From: JAAYFT01 sp041655755 | GTDB lineage: Bacteria; Bacillota; Clostridia; Tissierellales; Tissierellaceae | DNA length: 18,231 nt | Direction: 5' to 3' | Assembly (NCBI GenBank): GCA_041655755.1 | Contig: JBBAEY010000046.1 | Location: forward strand, 1-18,231 | Shown: in pieces, positions 1-7,513 of the stretch | How positions within the stretch are numbered: the stretch's first letter is position 1 | Layout of the letters: every line of letters starts with the position of its first letter | Notes under the pieces: model-generated | What the model saw: the letters and a program-made list of their open reading frames with translations, nothing else | Databases searched by the model: none | Told to the model about the DNA's origin: nothing | Position numbers and translations under genes: made by a program

Positions 1-88
1 ATGCCTAAGGTTACAGGGTTATTTTTTGGTGCTTTAGTGAAAAAGTCAAGTTATAGCATAGTTAAATCATAAATACAATTGGATTAAT

Positions 89-952
89 TTATAGATTTCT
101 ATCAATTAGTTTCTTAGTTAAATCGACAAAAAACCTAGTATCCCTATTGCTCAACTTGTTTAACTCTTCCATAGCCTTCTCACTATATTCTTCAATGGCA
201 GTCTCTGCCATTTTTTTATTAAAAAATGTCAAATATGTAATCTTTTCTATACCCTTGTCCTTATCCATATCCAATATGTCGTCCCTTATCTGATAGGCAA
301 GGCCAAGATTTAGGCCAAAATTCCTCATATGTTCTATTTCATCAGGATTAGCTTCACCCACTAGAGCACCTGAGACTAGGGCAGATTGGATTAGGGCAGC
401 AGTTTTTGCCTTATACATAAAGAGTAGCTCATCCTCATCAATAGCCTTAGAGGACAAATCCACTACCTGACCCCCAATCATTCCATAGACACCTGAATAT
501 CTGCTGATTTCCCATAGGGCCTTGTTATATCTTCTAAAATCATCTGTATTTCTCGCATTATTATTTATAAAATCCAAGATCACTTCATGGGACAAGTTTA
601 GAAGGCCATCACCTGCCAAGATAGCTATAGCATCACCAAATATCCTATGGTTTGTAGGCATTCCCCTTCTAAAATCGTCATTGTCCATAGCTGGCAGGTC
701 GTCGTGTATCAAAGAATATGTATGAATCATTTCGATTCCAATGGCAAAAGGCATTATTTCAGTCATATCAGACCCAAACATTTCATAGCTCTTGATAGCC
801 ATTACAGGCCTTAACCTCTTGCCCCCAGTAAACAAACTATATTCAATTGCTTCCAAGACTTTTTTTTGGTATAGCTCCTTTTCTATTAATATTCCCTTTA
901 AAGCCTCATCAATTTGCTTCTTTGTCCTTTGCAATTCTTCATTTAAACCCAT
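89..952 (-). CDS. ispA: Polyprenyl (farnesyl-type) diphosphate synthase
   Basis: Cytoplasmic trans-prenyltransferase that condenses isopentenyl diphosphate with allylic diphosphates, feeding quinone and cell-wall lipid-carrier synthesis. The 287 residues carry the family landmarks: GGKRLRP (43-49), the first Asp-rich motif DDLPAMD (84-90) and the second DDILD (224-228). The residues before the first Asp motif, HTYSLIHDD, have an aromatic residue at -5 and a small one at -4, as in short-chain (C15) bacterial synthases, so farnesyl diphosphate is the likely product; C20 is not excluded. The loop after the second Asp motif is shorter than usual: DKDKGIEKITY replaces the longer GSD..N.KSTY stretch, although the K-x-T-Y end is kept. 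The ATG lies 2 bases beyond the xseB stop, behind a GGGGGG run, so translation is probably coupled. This nusB-xseA-xseB-ispA order is common in Firmicutes. The TAA stop is followed by 88 bases with no gene. Confidence 0.95.
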   Translation of the reverse strand: MGLNEELQRTKKQIDEALKGILIEKELYQKKVLEAIEYSLFTGGKRLRPVMAIKSYEMFGSDMTEIMPFAIGIEMIHTYSLIHDDLPAMDNDDFRRGMPTNHRIFGDAIAILAGDGLLNLSHEVILDFINNNARNTDDFRRYNKALWEISRYSGVYGMIGGQVVDLSSKAIDEDELLFMYKAKTAALIQSALVSGALVGEANPDEIEHMRNFGLNLGLAYQIRDDILDMDKDKGIEKITYLTFFNKKMAETAIEEYSEKAMEELNKLSNRDTRFFVDLTKKLIDRNL

Positions 953-954
953 TA

Positions 955-1179
955 CTAACCCCCCATGGGATAGGAACTCTCTACCATATCTCCATTATCA
1001 TCTTCCAATAGTATTTTTATTTCTCCTTCTGCCTCAGAAATCAACTTATTGCAATAATTATATAGGTCTATTCCTTTCTTAAACATCTTTAGGGACTGGT
1101 CCAAACTAGATTCGCCTTTTTCCAACTCATCTAATATCTTTTCCAGCTCTATTATGGCCTCTTCATAGGTTAATTTCAT
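955..1179 (-). CDS. xseB: Exodeoxyribonuclease VII small subunit
   Basis: Small helical subunit of exonuclease VII, which assembles in several copies around XseA and is needed for processive degradation of single-stranded DNA from both ends. The 74 residues match the family: MKLTYEEAIIELEKIL at the start, then ELEKGESSLDQSLKMFKKG, the conserved helix-loop-helix core, and a short acidic tail. The length is normal for the family. The start overlaps the end of xseA by 17 bases, and AAGGAGG lies 8 bases upstream inside xseA, which fixes the ATG. It ends 2 bases before ispA. Confidence 0.96.
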   Translation of the reverse strand: MKLTYEEAIIELEKILDELEKGESSLDQSLKMFKKGIDLYNYCNKLISEAEGEIKILLEDDNGDMVESSYPMGG

Positions 1180-2392
1180 CCTGCCAACCTCCTTCTTCTA
1201 TATCCTTAACTGATGCCAGTATTTTACCATCCTTGAGAATTATGCTAATTTCATCACCTTGTTCTACAAGCCCGATTGACCTAATAATATTTCCAGCCTG
1301 GTCCTCTATAATTCCATATCCACTGCTTATGACCAGGGCAGGATTGAGTATATCAAGTCTTGATTTTAAGTCCAATATTTCCCTGCTTCTTGTGGCTATA
1401 ATCCTTTCTATACCATAATTCATATCCTTAAATATACCATCTAATTCCTGTCTCTTATCTCTCAGGCGGTTTATTGGATTATAATATTTTAAATTGGCAT
1501 TTATCAGATCGATTTCAGCCCTCTTTTTCCTTATTGTCTCAGTCACTATTCTTTCAAAATCCTTAAGCCTTTTCTTTAGCCCAGCCTCTAACTCTAGTAT
1601 GTCGGGTACAGATAGCTCTGCAGCGGCAGATGGTGTAGGAGCCCTAAGGTCAGACACAAAATCTGCAATCGTAAAATCAGTTTCATGGCCTATAGCAGTT
1701 ATAATGGGCGTTTTTAAACTATATATGGTCCTGGCCAAATTCTCGTCATTAAAGGCAAATAGCTCCTCAATGGAACCTCCACCCCTGCCTGTAATTATCA
1801 GGTCAATATCGTCCCTACTGTCAAGATAGGCCAGACCCTTAGAAATCTCTTCTGCCGCCCTGTTTCCCTGTACAAGGGCAGGATATATCAATATCTGGCA
1901 AGGTGGAAAACGCCTTCTTAGGACAGTTATAATATCCCTAATGGCCGCACCTGTTGACGAAGTAACCACACCTATCTTTTTAGGCATAGTTGGTATTGCT
2001 TTCTTACTGGATTCCAAAAAAAGACCCTCTTTTTCAAGTTTGACCTTGAGTTCCTCAAAGGCCTTGTATAAATCGCCCAGTCCTTTTTCCTTCAAGTGCC
2101 TAACATAGAGCTGATATTCACCATCTCTCTCGTAGACGGAAACATAGCCACTAGCTACTACCATTAGCCCATCTTCTGGAATAAAACTAAGGGACTCATT
2201 GTCACCCTTAAACATAACTGCCTTAATCTTAGCTTTTTCGTCCTTTAAATTGAAATACATATGGCCGCTATAATGATGCTTAAAATTTGAAATCTCACCC
2301 TCTAGGCTGAGATTGGATAAAATCATATCACTTAATACTAATCTTTTAATATATCCGTTTACTTCACTTACCTTCAAAGGTCTAACTTCCAT
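1163..2392 (-). CDS. xseA: Exodeoxyribonuclease VII large subunit
   Basis: Catalytic subunit of exonuclease VII, a cytoplasmic metal-independent single-strand DNA exonuclease in repair and recombination. The 409-residue product has an N-terminal OB-fold (about 1-100, MEVRPLKVSEVNGYIKRLV onward, with GHMYFNLKDEKAKI) and the catalytic domain with GVVTSSTGAAIRDI, ITGRGGGSIEELFAFND and ITAIGHETDFTIADFVSDLR followed by APTPSAAAEL. A long charged helical part follows, then a short C-terminal beta region (GYGIIEDQAGNIIRSI). The length is usual or slightly short for Firmicutes. The ATG is preceded by GGAGG with 6-7 bases of spacing. The gene sits 18 bases after nusB and overlaps xseB by 17 bases. Confidence 0.96.
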   Translation of the reverse strand: MEVRPLKVSEVNGYIKRLVLSDMILSNLSLEGEISNFKHHYSGHMYFNLKDEKAKIKAVMFKGDNESLSFIPEDGLMVVASGYVSVYERDGEYQLYVRHLKEKGLGDLYKAFEELKVKLEKEGLFLESSKKAIPTMPKKIGVVTSSTGAAIRDIITVLRRRFPPCQILIYPALVQGNRAAEEISKGLAYLDSRDDIDLIITGRGGGSIEELFAFNDENLARTIYSLKTPIITAIGHETDFTIADFVSDLRAPTPSAAAELSVPDILELEAGLKKRLKDFERIVTETIRKKRAEIDLINANLKYYNPINRLRDKRQELDGIFKDMNYGIERIIATRSREILDLKSRLDILNPALVISSGYGIIEDQAGNIIRSIGLVEQGDEISIILKDGKILASVKDIEEGGWQDEINL

Positions 2393-2410
2393 ACTATCCC
2401 TCCAAATGGA

Positions 2411-2824
2411 TTATTCTCCATCCTCTTCCTCTGCCCTAACTATATTACCTAAGACCCCATTTACAAATTTAAAAGCCTCGTCTGAACTATACTTCTTCAC
2501 AGTTTCAATGGCTTCATTAATAGATACCTCTACTGGAATGTCCTTTCTGAAAAAAAATTCATACATGGCTATCCTAAGTACAGCTAAGTCAATTTTAGCC
2601 AATCTATTGATATTCCATCCTTCCAGATGTTTTTCAATCCTTTGGTCGATAAATCCTAAATTGTCAGTTATTTTGGATATGGCATCTGTAATATAGTCTT
2701 TTTCAGACTTGCTAAAGGGGTAATTATCAAAATAAATTGATATGGCCTCCTCGGAAAAATCCTCGTTGACCTCCATTTGATATAGCAATTTCATAGTTCC
2801 TTCCCTAGCTTGTTTTCTACCCAT
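2411..2824 (-). CDS. nusB: Transcription antitermination factor NusB
   Basis: RNA-binding all-helical protein that pairs with NusE (S10) on boxA of rRNA leaders to prevent premature termination. The 137 residues show the family pattern: MGRKQAREGTMKLLYQMEVN at the N-terminus, NRLAKIDLAVLRIAMYE in the middle, and NEAIETVKKYSSDEAFKFVN then GVLGNI at the end. The tail is acidic (RAEEEDGE). The ATG is certain: AAGGAGG lies 5 bases upstream. The gene follows a hairpin that lies between it and the Asp23-family gene. I see no convincing promoter of its own in the gap of about 77 bases, so it may depend on read-through from the asp23 promoter. Confidence 0.96.
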   Translation of the reverse strand: MGRKQAREGTMKLLYQMEVNEDFSEEAISIYFDNYPFSKSEKDYITDAISKITDNLGFIDQRIEKHLEGWNINRLAKIDLAVLRIAMYEFFFRKDIPVEVSINEAIETVKKYSSDEAFKFVNGVLGNIVRAEEEDGE

Positions 2825-2860
2825 TTCATCCTCCTTGGAAATTAAATCTATGCAGGTTTA

Positions 2861-2896
2861 CATATTTAAAATTACCCTCTGCTTTACAGAGGGTAA
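2861..2896 (-). terminator. Hairpin between asp23 and nusB (terminator or attenuator)
   Basis: A perfect 10-bp stem, TTACCCTCTG / CAGAGGGTAA, with a 5-base loop lies 5 bases after the Asp23-family stop codon. On the minus strand it is followed by TTTTAAATAT. The short T-run makes it a moderate intrinsic terminator at best. Because nusB downstream has no clear promoter, partial termination (attenuation) is a reasonable reading, as is a role as a 3' stabiliser of the asp23 message. Confidence 0.65.
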
Positions 2897-2901
2897 ATAT
2901 C

Positions 2902-3297
2902 TTATTTGACTCTTGGTTCCACTTCTATTTTATTTTCTTTTGAAATGTTTACACCTTGAATATTTACATTGACCTCTACAACCTCGAGTCCAGTCATGGT
3001 TTCAACTGACTTTTTAACATTTTCCTGAACCTTCTGTCCTAATTCTGAGATATTTGAGCCGTACTCTACAATAATAAATATATCTATTGCCGCTTCCTTA
3101 TCTCCTACCTCTACCTTGACACCCTTGGATAGGTTTTTCATACCTAGCATTTCCACTATACCGCCAGTTATCCCACCACTCATGCCTGCAACACCTTCTA
3201 TTTCAGTGGCAGCAACTCCAGCTATTATAGCTACTACATCATTAGAAATTCTTACACTGCCATGATCGTTATTTCCACTATTAAAAGTATCGTTCAA
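2902..3297 (-). CDS. Asp23/Gls24 family protein (YqhY/AmaP-like)
   Basis: Small cytoplasmic protein of the Asp23/Gls24 family. In Firmicutes the copy upstream of nusB (YqhY in Bacillus) is linked to envelope and lipid homeostasis, but its biochemistry is not settled. Family motifs include GSVRISNDVVAIIAGVAATE near the N-terminus, then GVAGMSGGI and the alternating strand-helix core ending VVEVNVNIQGVNI. The start was chosen as TTG at 3297 (131 residues, MNDTFNSG...). The upstream in-frame TTG at 3312 would place the sequence GGAGGTG inside the coding region, whereas GGAGG is correctly spaced (8 bases) for the TTG at 3297. A SigA-type promoter lies directly upstream, so this gene opens a new transcription unit after the sporulation operon. 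Confidence 0.9.
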   Translation of the reverse strand: MNDTFNSGNNDHGSVRISNDVVAIIAGVAATEIEGVAGMSGGITGGIVEMLGMKNLSKGVKVEVGDKEAAIDIFIIVEYGSNISELGQKVQENVKKSVETMTGLEVVEVNVNIQGVNISKENKIEVEPRVK

Positions 3298-3333
3298 AAT
3301 TAACACCTCCAAACTTCTTTAATACTTAATGAT

Positions 3334-3362
3334 ATTATACCAAAGCAAATAATTATTTACAA
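3334..3362 (-). promoter_or_regulatory. SigA-type promoter for asp23 (extended -10)
   Basis: On the minus strand, TTGTAA (3362-3357), a 17-base spacer and TATAAT (3339-3334). A TGG immediately precedes the -10 box, giving the extended -10 form TGnTATAAT. The -10 is perfect and the -35 matches 4 of 6. It lies in the gap between the spoIIIAH stop (3369) and the asp23 ribosome binding site, with a predicted transcription start near 3327. Confidence 0.75.
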
Positions 3363-3368
3363 ACATTT

Positions 3369-3995
3369 CTACTGCTTTTTCATAATTTTAATGTCATTCG
3401 ACTCTAAATTAGTTTCAGATTTTACTATCTCCAGTATTTTAACCATATCTTGTTCTCCTAGCTCTGCAGTTGAAACGACCACCTTGATGTCCTTATCAGT
3501 TAAAAATACAATTGCATCGTCAAAACCCTTGCTTTTTATTAGCCCCTCGATTTGCAGTTCAGTTTCCGAGCTTTTGCCAAGGGCCAGTATCTCTCTTTGG
3601 GCCTCAGTCCTCACATCTTCGGCAGTGTTTTCGTTATTTACTATTTGATCCAACCTATCTACCAGAGTTGCCCTTAGCTTATCCCTAGAGAGCCTGTATT
3701 CTACAAAGTAATTTTTTACATCTTTACTGGCGTCTGAATACATGGTCTCCAAACTATATTGCTCATCATCCCTTGTGATTTCTACAATATCCACATGTTC
3801 ATAAGGGTTGGAAACTAATTTATCCTCTGCGATTTCCAATTCACTGTTTCTTGCCATCTCTTCCAACTCATAATTTTTATAATCCTTGGATGCTCTCATC
3901 TGCGCCTGCTCGGTAAAGTAGTGATTTACATAGCCCGTTAGAACCAAGAGCATCAGCAAGATACCTATAATGACAGGTCTTTTTACTTTAAACAA
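3369..3995 (-). CDS. spoIIIAH: Stage III sporulation protein AH
   Basis: Mother-cell membrane protein whose extracellular domain, which resembles the ring-forming domains of YscJ/FliF proteins, meets forespore SpoIIQ in the intermembrane space during engulfment. The 208 residues have one N-terminal membrane helix (about 8-26, VIIGILLMLLVLTGYVNHYF), a variable charged linker, and the conserved C-terminal ring domain (about 95-208), including YFVEYRLSRDKLRATLVDRL and the final strand ending DIKIMKKQ. The start is a TTG preceded by GGGGGG with 6-base spacing; no ATG fits. It is the last gene of the octet, 11 bases after spoIIIAG. I see no hairpin terminator after it, so sporulation transcripts may run into the asp23 unit. 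Confidence 0.93.
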   Translation of the reverse strand: MFKVKRPVIIGILLMLLVLTGYVNHYFTEQAQMRASKDYKNYELEEMARNSELEIAEDKLVSNPYEHVDIVEITRDDEQYSLETMYSDASKDVKNYFVEYRLSRDKLRATLVDRLDQIVNNENTAEDVRTEAQREILALGKSSETELQIEGLIKSKGFDDAIVFLTDKDIKVVVSTAELGEQDMVKILEIVKSETNLESNDIKIMKKQ

Positions 3996-4006
3996 GATTA
4001 TCCCCC

Positions 4007-4591
4007 CTATTTACCTGAATATACCTGAACCTTATTTCCCTTAATACCTAGTACCGTCTTTACCGCTTCATAGATTATCTCCTTTACAAGAGGGTCTTCA
4101 GCCCCCTGGGCTATGACGATCACCCCATTTATACTTGGTTTGATCTCCTTTACTACCAAAAGTGAACCGTCACTCCCCCTAGTCAGGACCTGACTTGTTG
4201 AATCCTCCCTACTAGATTCCCTACTACCTCCTTCAGAGTCATTTTCTATTACCTTTTCTGTATTTAGGGTCCTATTAGTGGCTGCTATTTTTTCTGCACT
4301 GTTTTCCACAGTTATCATGACATTTACCTTGTCGACACCATCTAATTTCCCCAATATATTTGCAAGCTTCTTTTCCAAATATTCGCTATAGTCTTCTTCC
4401 AAACCGCCGGAGATTTCATTTGAAATATCATTAAAACTACTGTCTATCGACTTATCCTTGGGGGCCCCTATTTTTTTAGTTATAATTAAAAATATGACAG
4501 ATATGACTAGTATTATGAGCAAATTGTTAATAAACTTTTTGTTATTTACATTCTCCAGATGGTTTTTAACCTTGTTTAGTAGGTCATTCAT
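4007..4591 (-). CDS. spoIIIAG: Stage III sporulation protein AG
   Basis: Component of the SpoIIIA channel complex in the mother-cell membrane. In Bacillus the SpoIIIAG extracellular domain forms a large ring. The 194-residue product has an N-terminal membrane helix (about 22-40, NNLLIILVISVIFLIITKK) and a conserved outer domain with DGVDKVNVMITVENSAEK, a Ser/Glu-rich variable stretch (EGGSRESSREDSTSQ), then SLLVVKEIKPSINGVIVIAQ and KTVLGIKGNKVQVYSGK. The start was set at ATG 4591, which overlaps the spoIIIAF stop as ATGAATGA with a purine-rich GGGTGG upstream. An in-frame TTG at 4615 would add eight residues but lies inside spoIIIAF and is less likely. Confidence 0.92.
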   Translation of the reverse strand: MNDLLNKVKNHLENVNNKKFINNLLIILVISVIFLIITKKIGAPKDKSIDSSFNDISNEISGGLEEDYSEYLEKKLANILGKLDGVDKVNVMITVENSAEKIAATNRTLNTEKVIENDSEGGSRESSREDSTSQVLTRGSDGSLLVVKEIKPSINGVIVIAQGAEDPLVKEIIYEAVKTVLGIKGNKVQVYSGK

Positions 4592-5201
4592 CCCTTCCAC
4601 CCTTTCCTTTCTCAAATAAAATTACCCTAATTTTATTTTCATCAATATCGTAACTCTGGTGAACTAAGCTTTTAATATCATCATATTCATCCCCAGTATC
4701 TGGGTCTGCCTGCATATCCCCGCGGATTTCAACTGGCCTTACTTTCTCTATATATATGTCCCCTTTTTTTTCCTGTCCCTTGGCTATATAGATGGTTAGG
4801 TAATCGATCTTCTCATAATCTCCATTTCCAATGAAATCCATGTCCATATCCCCTACTTGATAGACTGTTTCCCTTTCAATTAGATCCTTGATTTCCTCTT
4901 TCAGCCTATTTTTATATAGTTCCTCGATCTGCCTTTCCTGCATCTTATCAAAACTATCAAGGCCTATATTATCTGCAGCCATAGGTTTATAGTAGTTAAA
5001 GGCCAACTCATCTATATCAAAATTTAATTTAAGTAACCTAGTAAAGGGGCTAATAATTGTAAAAATAATTAGCAGTCCAATTACCAGATTTATGTATCGC
5101 CTTGTATTTCCCTTGGGCATGATTAATTGGGCAATTGAAATTAAAACAAATAAGATTACAATATCTTTCAACCACCCACTAATAAATGATATTATGGACA
5201 T
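4584..5201 (-). CDS. spoIIIAF: Stage III sporulation protein AF
   Basis: Inner-membrane component of the SpoIIIA complex. The 205 residues start with two closely spaced membrane helices (about 11-28, DIVILFVLISIAQLIM, and about 37-53, INLVIGLLIIFTIISPF). A soluble extracellular domain follows with helices (MQERQIEELYKNRLKEEIKD) and a mixed alpha/beta ending (VHQSYDIDENKIRVILFEKG), which has the ring-building motif-like fold reported for this family. The ATG has GAGGTAGGTGAAG upstream. It lies 8 bases after spoIIIAE and overlaps the start of spoIIIAG by 8 bases. Confidence 0.9.
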   Translation of the reverse strand: MSIISFISGWLKDIVILFVLISIAQLIMPKGNTRRYINLVIGLLIIFTIISPFTRLLKLNFDIDELAFNYYKPMAADNIGLDSFDKMQERQIEELYKNRLKEEIKDLIERETVYQVGDMDMDFIGNGDYEKIDYLTIYIAKGQEKKGDIYIEKVRPVEIRGDMQADPDTGDEYDDIKSLVHQSYDIDENKIRVILFEKGKGGRDE

Positions 5202-5209
5202 TTCTTCAC

Positions 5210-6367
5210 CTACCTCAACATAATCAGATTGTTTCCAGCTTCCACGATTATGGTTATTGTAATGAAAAACATTGTTGCTGCAGAAATAAGACTTATCAAA
5301 AGAAGTAGTAGAGATTTGCTTACCTGATTAAAAAGCTCCACTAGATTATCAGATCCTATGGGCTGTATTGCCACAGCTACTAATTTATATACCAGGAGCA
5401 GGACTAAAATCCTTATGATGGGCAATATGCAAATTAAAAGCAAGGCCAATAAGCCTATGAAGCCAATTCCATTTTTTAATATGGCAGAACATCCTACTAC
5501 TGCCTCAACAGCATCGGATAAAAAACCACCTACTATGGGAATGAAATTGTCTACTGCAAATTTGGCTGTCCTTATGGTTAAGCCGTCTATTTTTGAACCA
5601 AGCCCATAAATGGTTATAATTCCTATAAAAATAGTCAGGCCCGCAGAAATTATAAAAGCTATTAGCTGCCTTCCCAGCTCTGCAAGTTTGCTAAATTCAA
5701 TCCTGCTCGATAAATTTGAAATGACGCTTATGATAAATGAAAAAAATATCAAGGGCAAGATTACAAACTTGATCAAAAGCCCTATGAGGTTAACTGTCAT
5801 TAATATCATTGGGTGGAATAGTATTCTGGTGTTTACACCAGACACAGCAGTGAGCAAGGTAAGCAGTATCGGCAGGATAACTTGCATGAATCCAAGCATT
5901 TTGTCTGTAGTGCTTAGAGCTAAATTCATAATCTGGTTGAAACTGCTAATTACCAGAATGGCAATTAAAACATAGGTAATGTAGTTAGCCAATTCTGCTA
6001 CTGATGCATTTTCAAAAGAAGATTGAATATTAGTAAGCAAGGCAGAAATAAGCACAATGACTAAAATCTTGCCCAATAATCCAAGGGATACCCTCAACTC
6101 TTTAAAGAAAATTAAACTCAAACCCCTTGAAATATCCCTGAAATTAAAGGAAAGCTTGCCCTTTATTAAATCAACTACAATTGACTTAATGCTTAGCTCT
6201 GGCAGAAATTCATATTCCCTTGATATTTCATCTATTGTCTTTTCTAACTCTTCAAAGTTCAAATAATTCATTTGTTCGTTAATTATGGGTATATTGATAT
6301 TTTCTCCATATGCAGTTTTTTTAAAAATTAAGAAGAAAAAGATAATAAGTAAGAGCTTTTTTTTCAT
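5210..6367 (-). CDS. spoIIIAE: Stage III sporulation protein AE
   Basis: Polytopic membrane protein, the largest membrane subunit of the SpoIIIA export-like channel. The 385 residues start with a signal-peptide-like segment (MKKKLLLIIFFFLIFKKTAY, cleavage plausible near residue 21). A short extracellular region (about 22-85) follows, and then multiple hydrophobic helices to the C-terminus, including VILPILLTLLTAVSGVNTRI and AVEAVVGCSAILKNGIGFIG. The length agrees with the family (about 390-400). The ATG follows AGGGTGAAGAT, and the gene is 9 bases after spoIIIAD. Confidence 0.94.
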   Translation of the reverse strand: MKKKLLLIIFFFLIFKKTAYGENINIPIINEQMNYLNFEELEKTIDEISREYEFLPELSIKSIVVDLIKGKLSFNFRDISRGLSLIFFKELRVSLGLLGKILVIVLISALLTNIQSSFENASVAELANYITYVLIAILVISSFNQIMNLALSTTDKMLGFMQVILPILLTLLTAVSGVNTRILFHPMILMTVNLIGLLIKFVILPLIFFSFIISVISNLSSRIEFSKLAELGRQLIAFIISAGLTIFIGIITIYGLGSKIDGLTIRTAKFAVDNFIPIVGGFLSDAVEAVVGCSAILKNGIGFIGLLALLLICILPIIRILVLLLVYKLVAVAIQPIGSDNLVELFNQVSKSLLLLLISLISAATMFFITITIIVEAGNNLIMLR

Positions 6368-6376
6368 ATCTTCACC

Positions 6377-6763
6377 CTAGGGTAGAATTTTTAATATTAA
6401 TTCCATTAAAGATAAAAGAATTGGTATCGCCATGACCATAATCAGGACTTTCCCACCTAATTCTATTTTTGAAGCGATGCTCTCTTGACCAGCATCCCGT
6501 GAAATCTGGCCTCCAAACTCAATTAGGTAGGCCATACCTATTATTTTAAGAAGGGTTGAAAAATAGGTAAACTCCATATTAACCCTTCTTCCCAATGTAT
6601 TCAGGGTCTCCACTACATAGGCCAATTCACCAAGTACCATGGTAAATATAATAACCCCTGTTATTAGACTAATGAATAGGGTAAATTCAGGTCTTATCTC
6701 CTTTACTAGTACTATGGCGAAGGTCGCCAAAAGTCCTATACCTACAATTTTTATAATTTCCAT
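6377..6763 (-). CDS. spoIIIAD: Stage III sporulation protein AD
   Basis: Small multi-pass membrane protein of the SpoIIIA complex, homologous to SpoIIIAC. The 128 residues consist of about four hydrophobic segments (MEIIKIVGIGLLATFAIVLV, FTLFISLITGVIIFTMVLG, a central amphipathic part, and KVLIMVMAIPILLSLMELIL). The conserved stretch YLIEFGGQISRDAGQESIAS lies in the middle. The length is normal. The ATG is supported by AAGGAG seven bases upstream. It sits 14 bases after spoIIIAC. Confidence 0.95.
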   Translation of the reverse strand: MEIIKIVGIGLLATFAIVLVKEIRPEFTLFISLITGVIIFTMVLGELAYVVETLNTLGRRVNMEFTYFSTLLKIIGMAYLIEFGGQISRDAGQESIASKIELGGKVLIMVMAIPILLSLMELILKILP

Positions 6764-6777
6764 TTTTCTGCTCCTTG

Positions 6778-6972
6778 TTACAATCTAAATAAGACCCGCA
6801 GGTTGTTAAAGAGTTTGCTGATTAAATCGATAACCATGCTAAAGGCTATTACTAATCCAATGGCTGTAGCTATGTAAGCATACTCATCCTTGCCAAATTT
6901 ACTAAGCAGGGTATGGATTATACCCACCAATATTCCCAGACCAGCTATCTTCAAAATTAGATCTACTTCCAT
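6778..6972 (-). CDS. spoIIIAC: Stage III sporulation protein AC
   Basis: Very small membrane protein (64 residues, two hydrophobic helices) of the SpoIIIA complex. It begins MEVDLILKIAGLGILVGIIH, followed by LLSKFGKDEYAYIATAIGLV, the signature of the SpoIIIAC/AD family, and a second helix to the C-terminus. The ATG has GGGGAGG six bases upstream. The spacing to spoIIIAB is 12 bases. Its shortness is normal for the family. Confidence 0.95.
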   Translation of the reverse strand: MEVDLILKIAGLGILVGIIHTLLSKFGKDEYAYIATAIGLVIAFSMVIDLISKLFNNLRVLFRL

Positions 6973-6984
6973 ATTCTTCCTCCC

Positions 6985-7509
6985 CTATAATAGTAAAATA
7001 ACTATGCCTATCCCCGTTATTATTCCTAGACTTCTATATAACTTTTCATTTTGGTTTTTTTCCTCCTTGGCTTCACCTATCTGCCCTTCAATCTGGTTTA
7101 ATATAAGCCTAAAAATCTTGGCCTGGTCTAGCCTGTCAGAACTGCCTAATACCCTGCCTAGGGAAATAAATATCTCCACATCTTCTTTTTTAAAGTGGAA
7201 ATTTTCATACAGTATCTTTTCAATAGCGAGAAAGCTCTCATATATGGAATCTCTTCTATTGGAGATTAGGTCCTTTTTTATTTCCTCGAATACAAAGGAT
7301 ACTCTTGCTTTACCCTTCCTAGCCACATTTGACAAGGCCTCTGGCAGGGGCGAAGTAGCAAAGACAATCTCTGTTTCTAAAATCTTGATACACTGCTCTA
7401 GATATAGTAGGTTTTCATATCTTAGGGTAAATACCTGCCCATAGGAAAATCCAATTATTGAAGAAGTACCAAATATACACAAGGCGAATAGCAGCTTTAA
7501 TAGGTTCAT
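6985..7509 (-). CDS. spoIIIAB: Stage III sporulation protein AB
   Basis: Membrane-anchored, mainly cytoplasmic helical protein of the SpoIIIA complex, with a GspF-like fold in known homologues. It probably docks the SpoIIIAA ATPase. The product has 174 residues from ATG 7509: an N-terminal hydrophobic helix (MNLLKLLFALCIFGTSSIIG), a soluble helical middle with RYENLLYLEQCIKILETEI and EIVFATSPLPEALSNVARKG, and a C-terminal hydrophobic helix (SLGIITGIGIVILLL). An in-frame ATG at 7551 would add 14 residues lying wholly inside spoIIIAA. ATG 7509 is preferred because GAGG stands 9 bases upstream and the spoIIIAA TAG stop lies only 4 bases before it. Confidence 0.93.
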   Translation of the reverse strand: MNLLKLLFALCIFGTSSIIGFSYGQVFTLRYENLLYLEQCIKILETEIVFATSPLPEALSNVARKGKARVSFVFEEIKKDLISNRRDSIYESFLAIEKILYENFHFKKEDVEIFISLGRVLGSSDRLDQAKIFRLILNQIEGQIGEAKEEKNQNEKLYRSLGIITGIGIVILLL

Positions 7510-7513
7510 ATTC

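Noticed and set aside
28..60. TTGACT with a 17-base spacer and AAAAAT on the minus strand downstream of ispA (possible promoter for the next gene)
   Set aside because: The -10 matches only 4 of 6 and lacks the first T. No gene start follows within the window, so it cannot be supported.
1..88. Search for a gene or terminator after ispA
   Set aside because: Candidate starts on the minus strand hit stops within a few codons, and no GC-rich hairpin is present.
3340..3362. AAATAATTATTT palindrome after spoIIIAH considered as a terminator
   Set aside because: It is a pure A/T palindrome with no loop stability or T-tract, and it lies within the asp23 promoter spacer.
6890..7444. Plus-strand frame of 184 residues over spoIIIAB-AC
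   Set aside because: The opposite strand carries well-matched spoIIIAB and spoIIIAC with strong ribosome binding sites. The plus frame is a compositional mirror.
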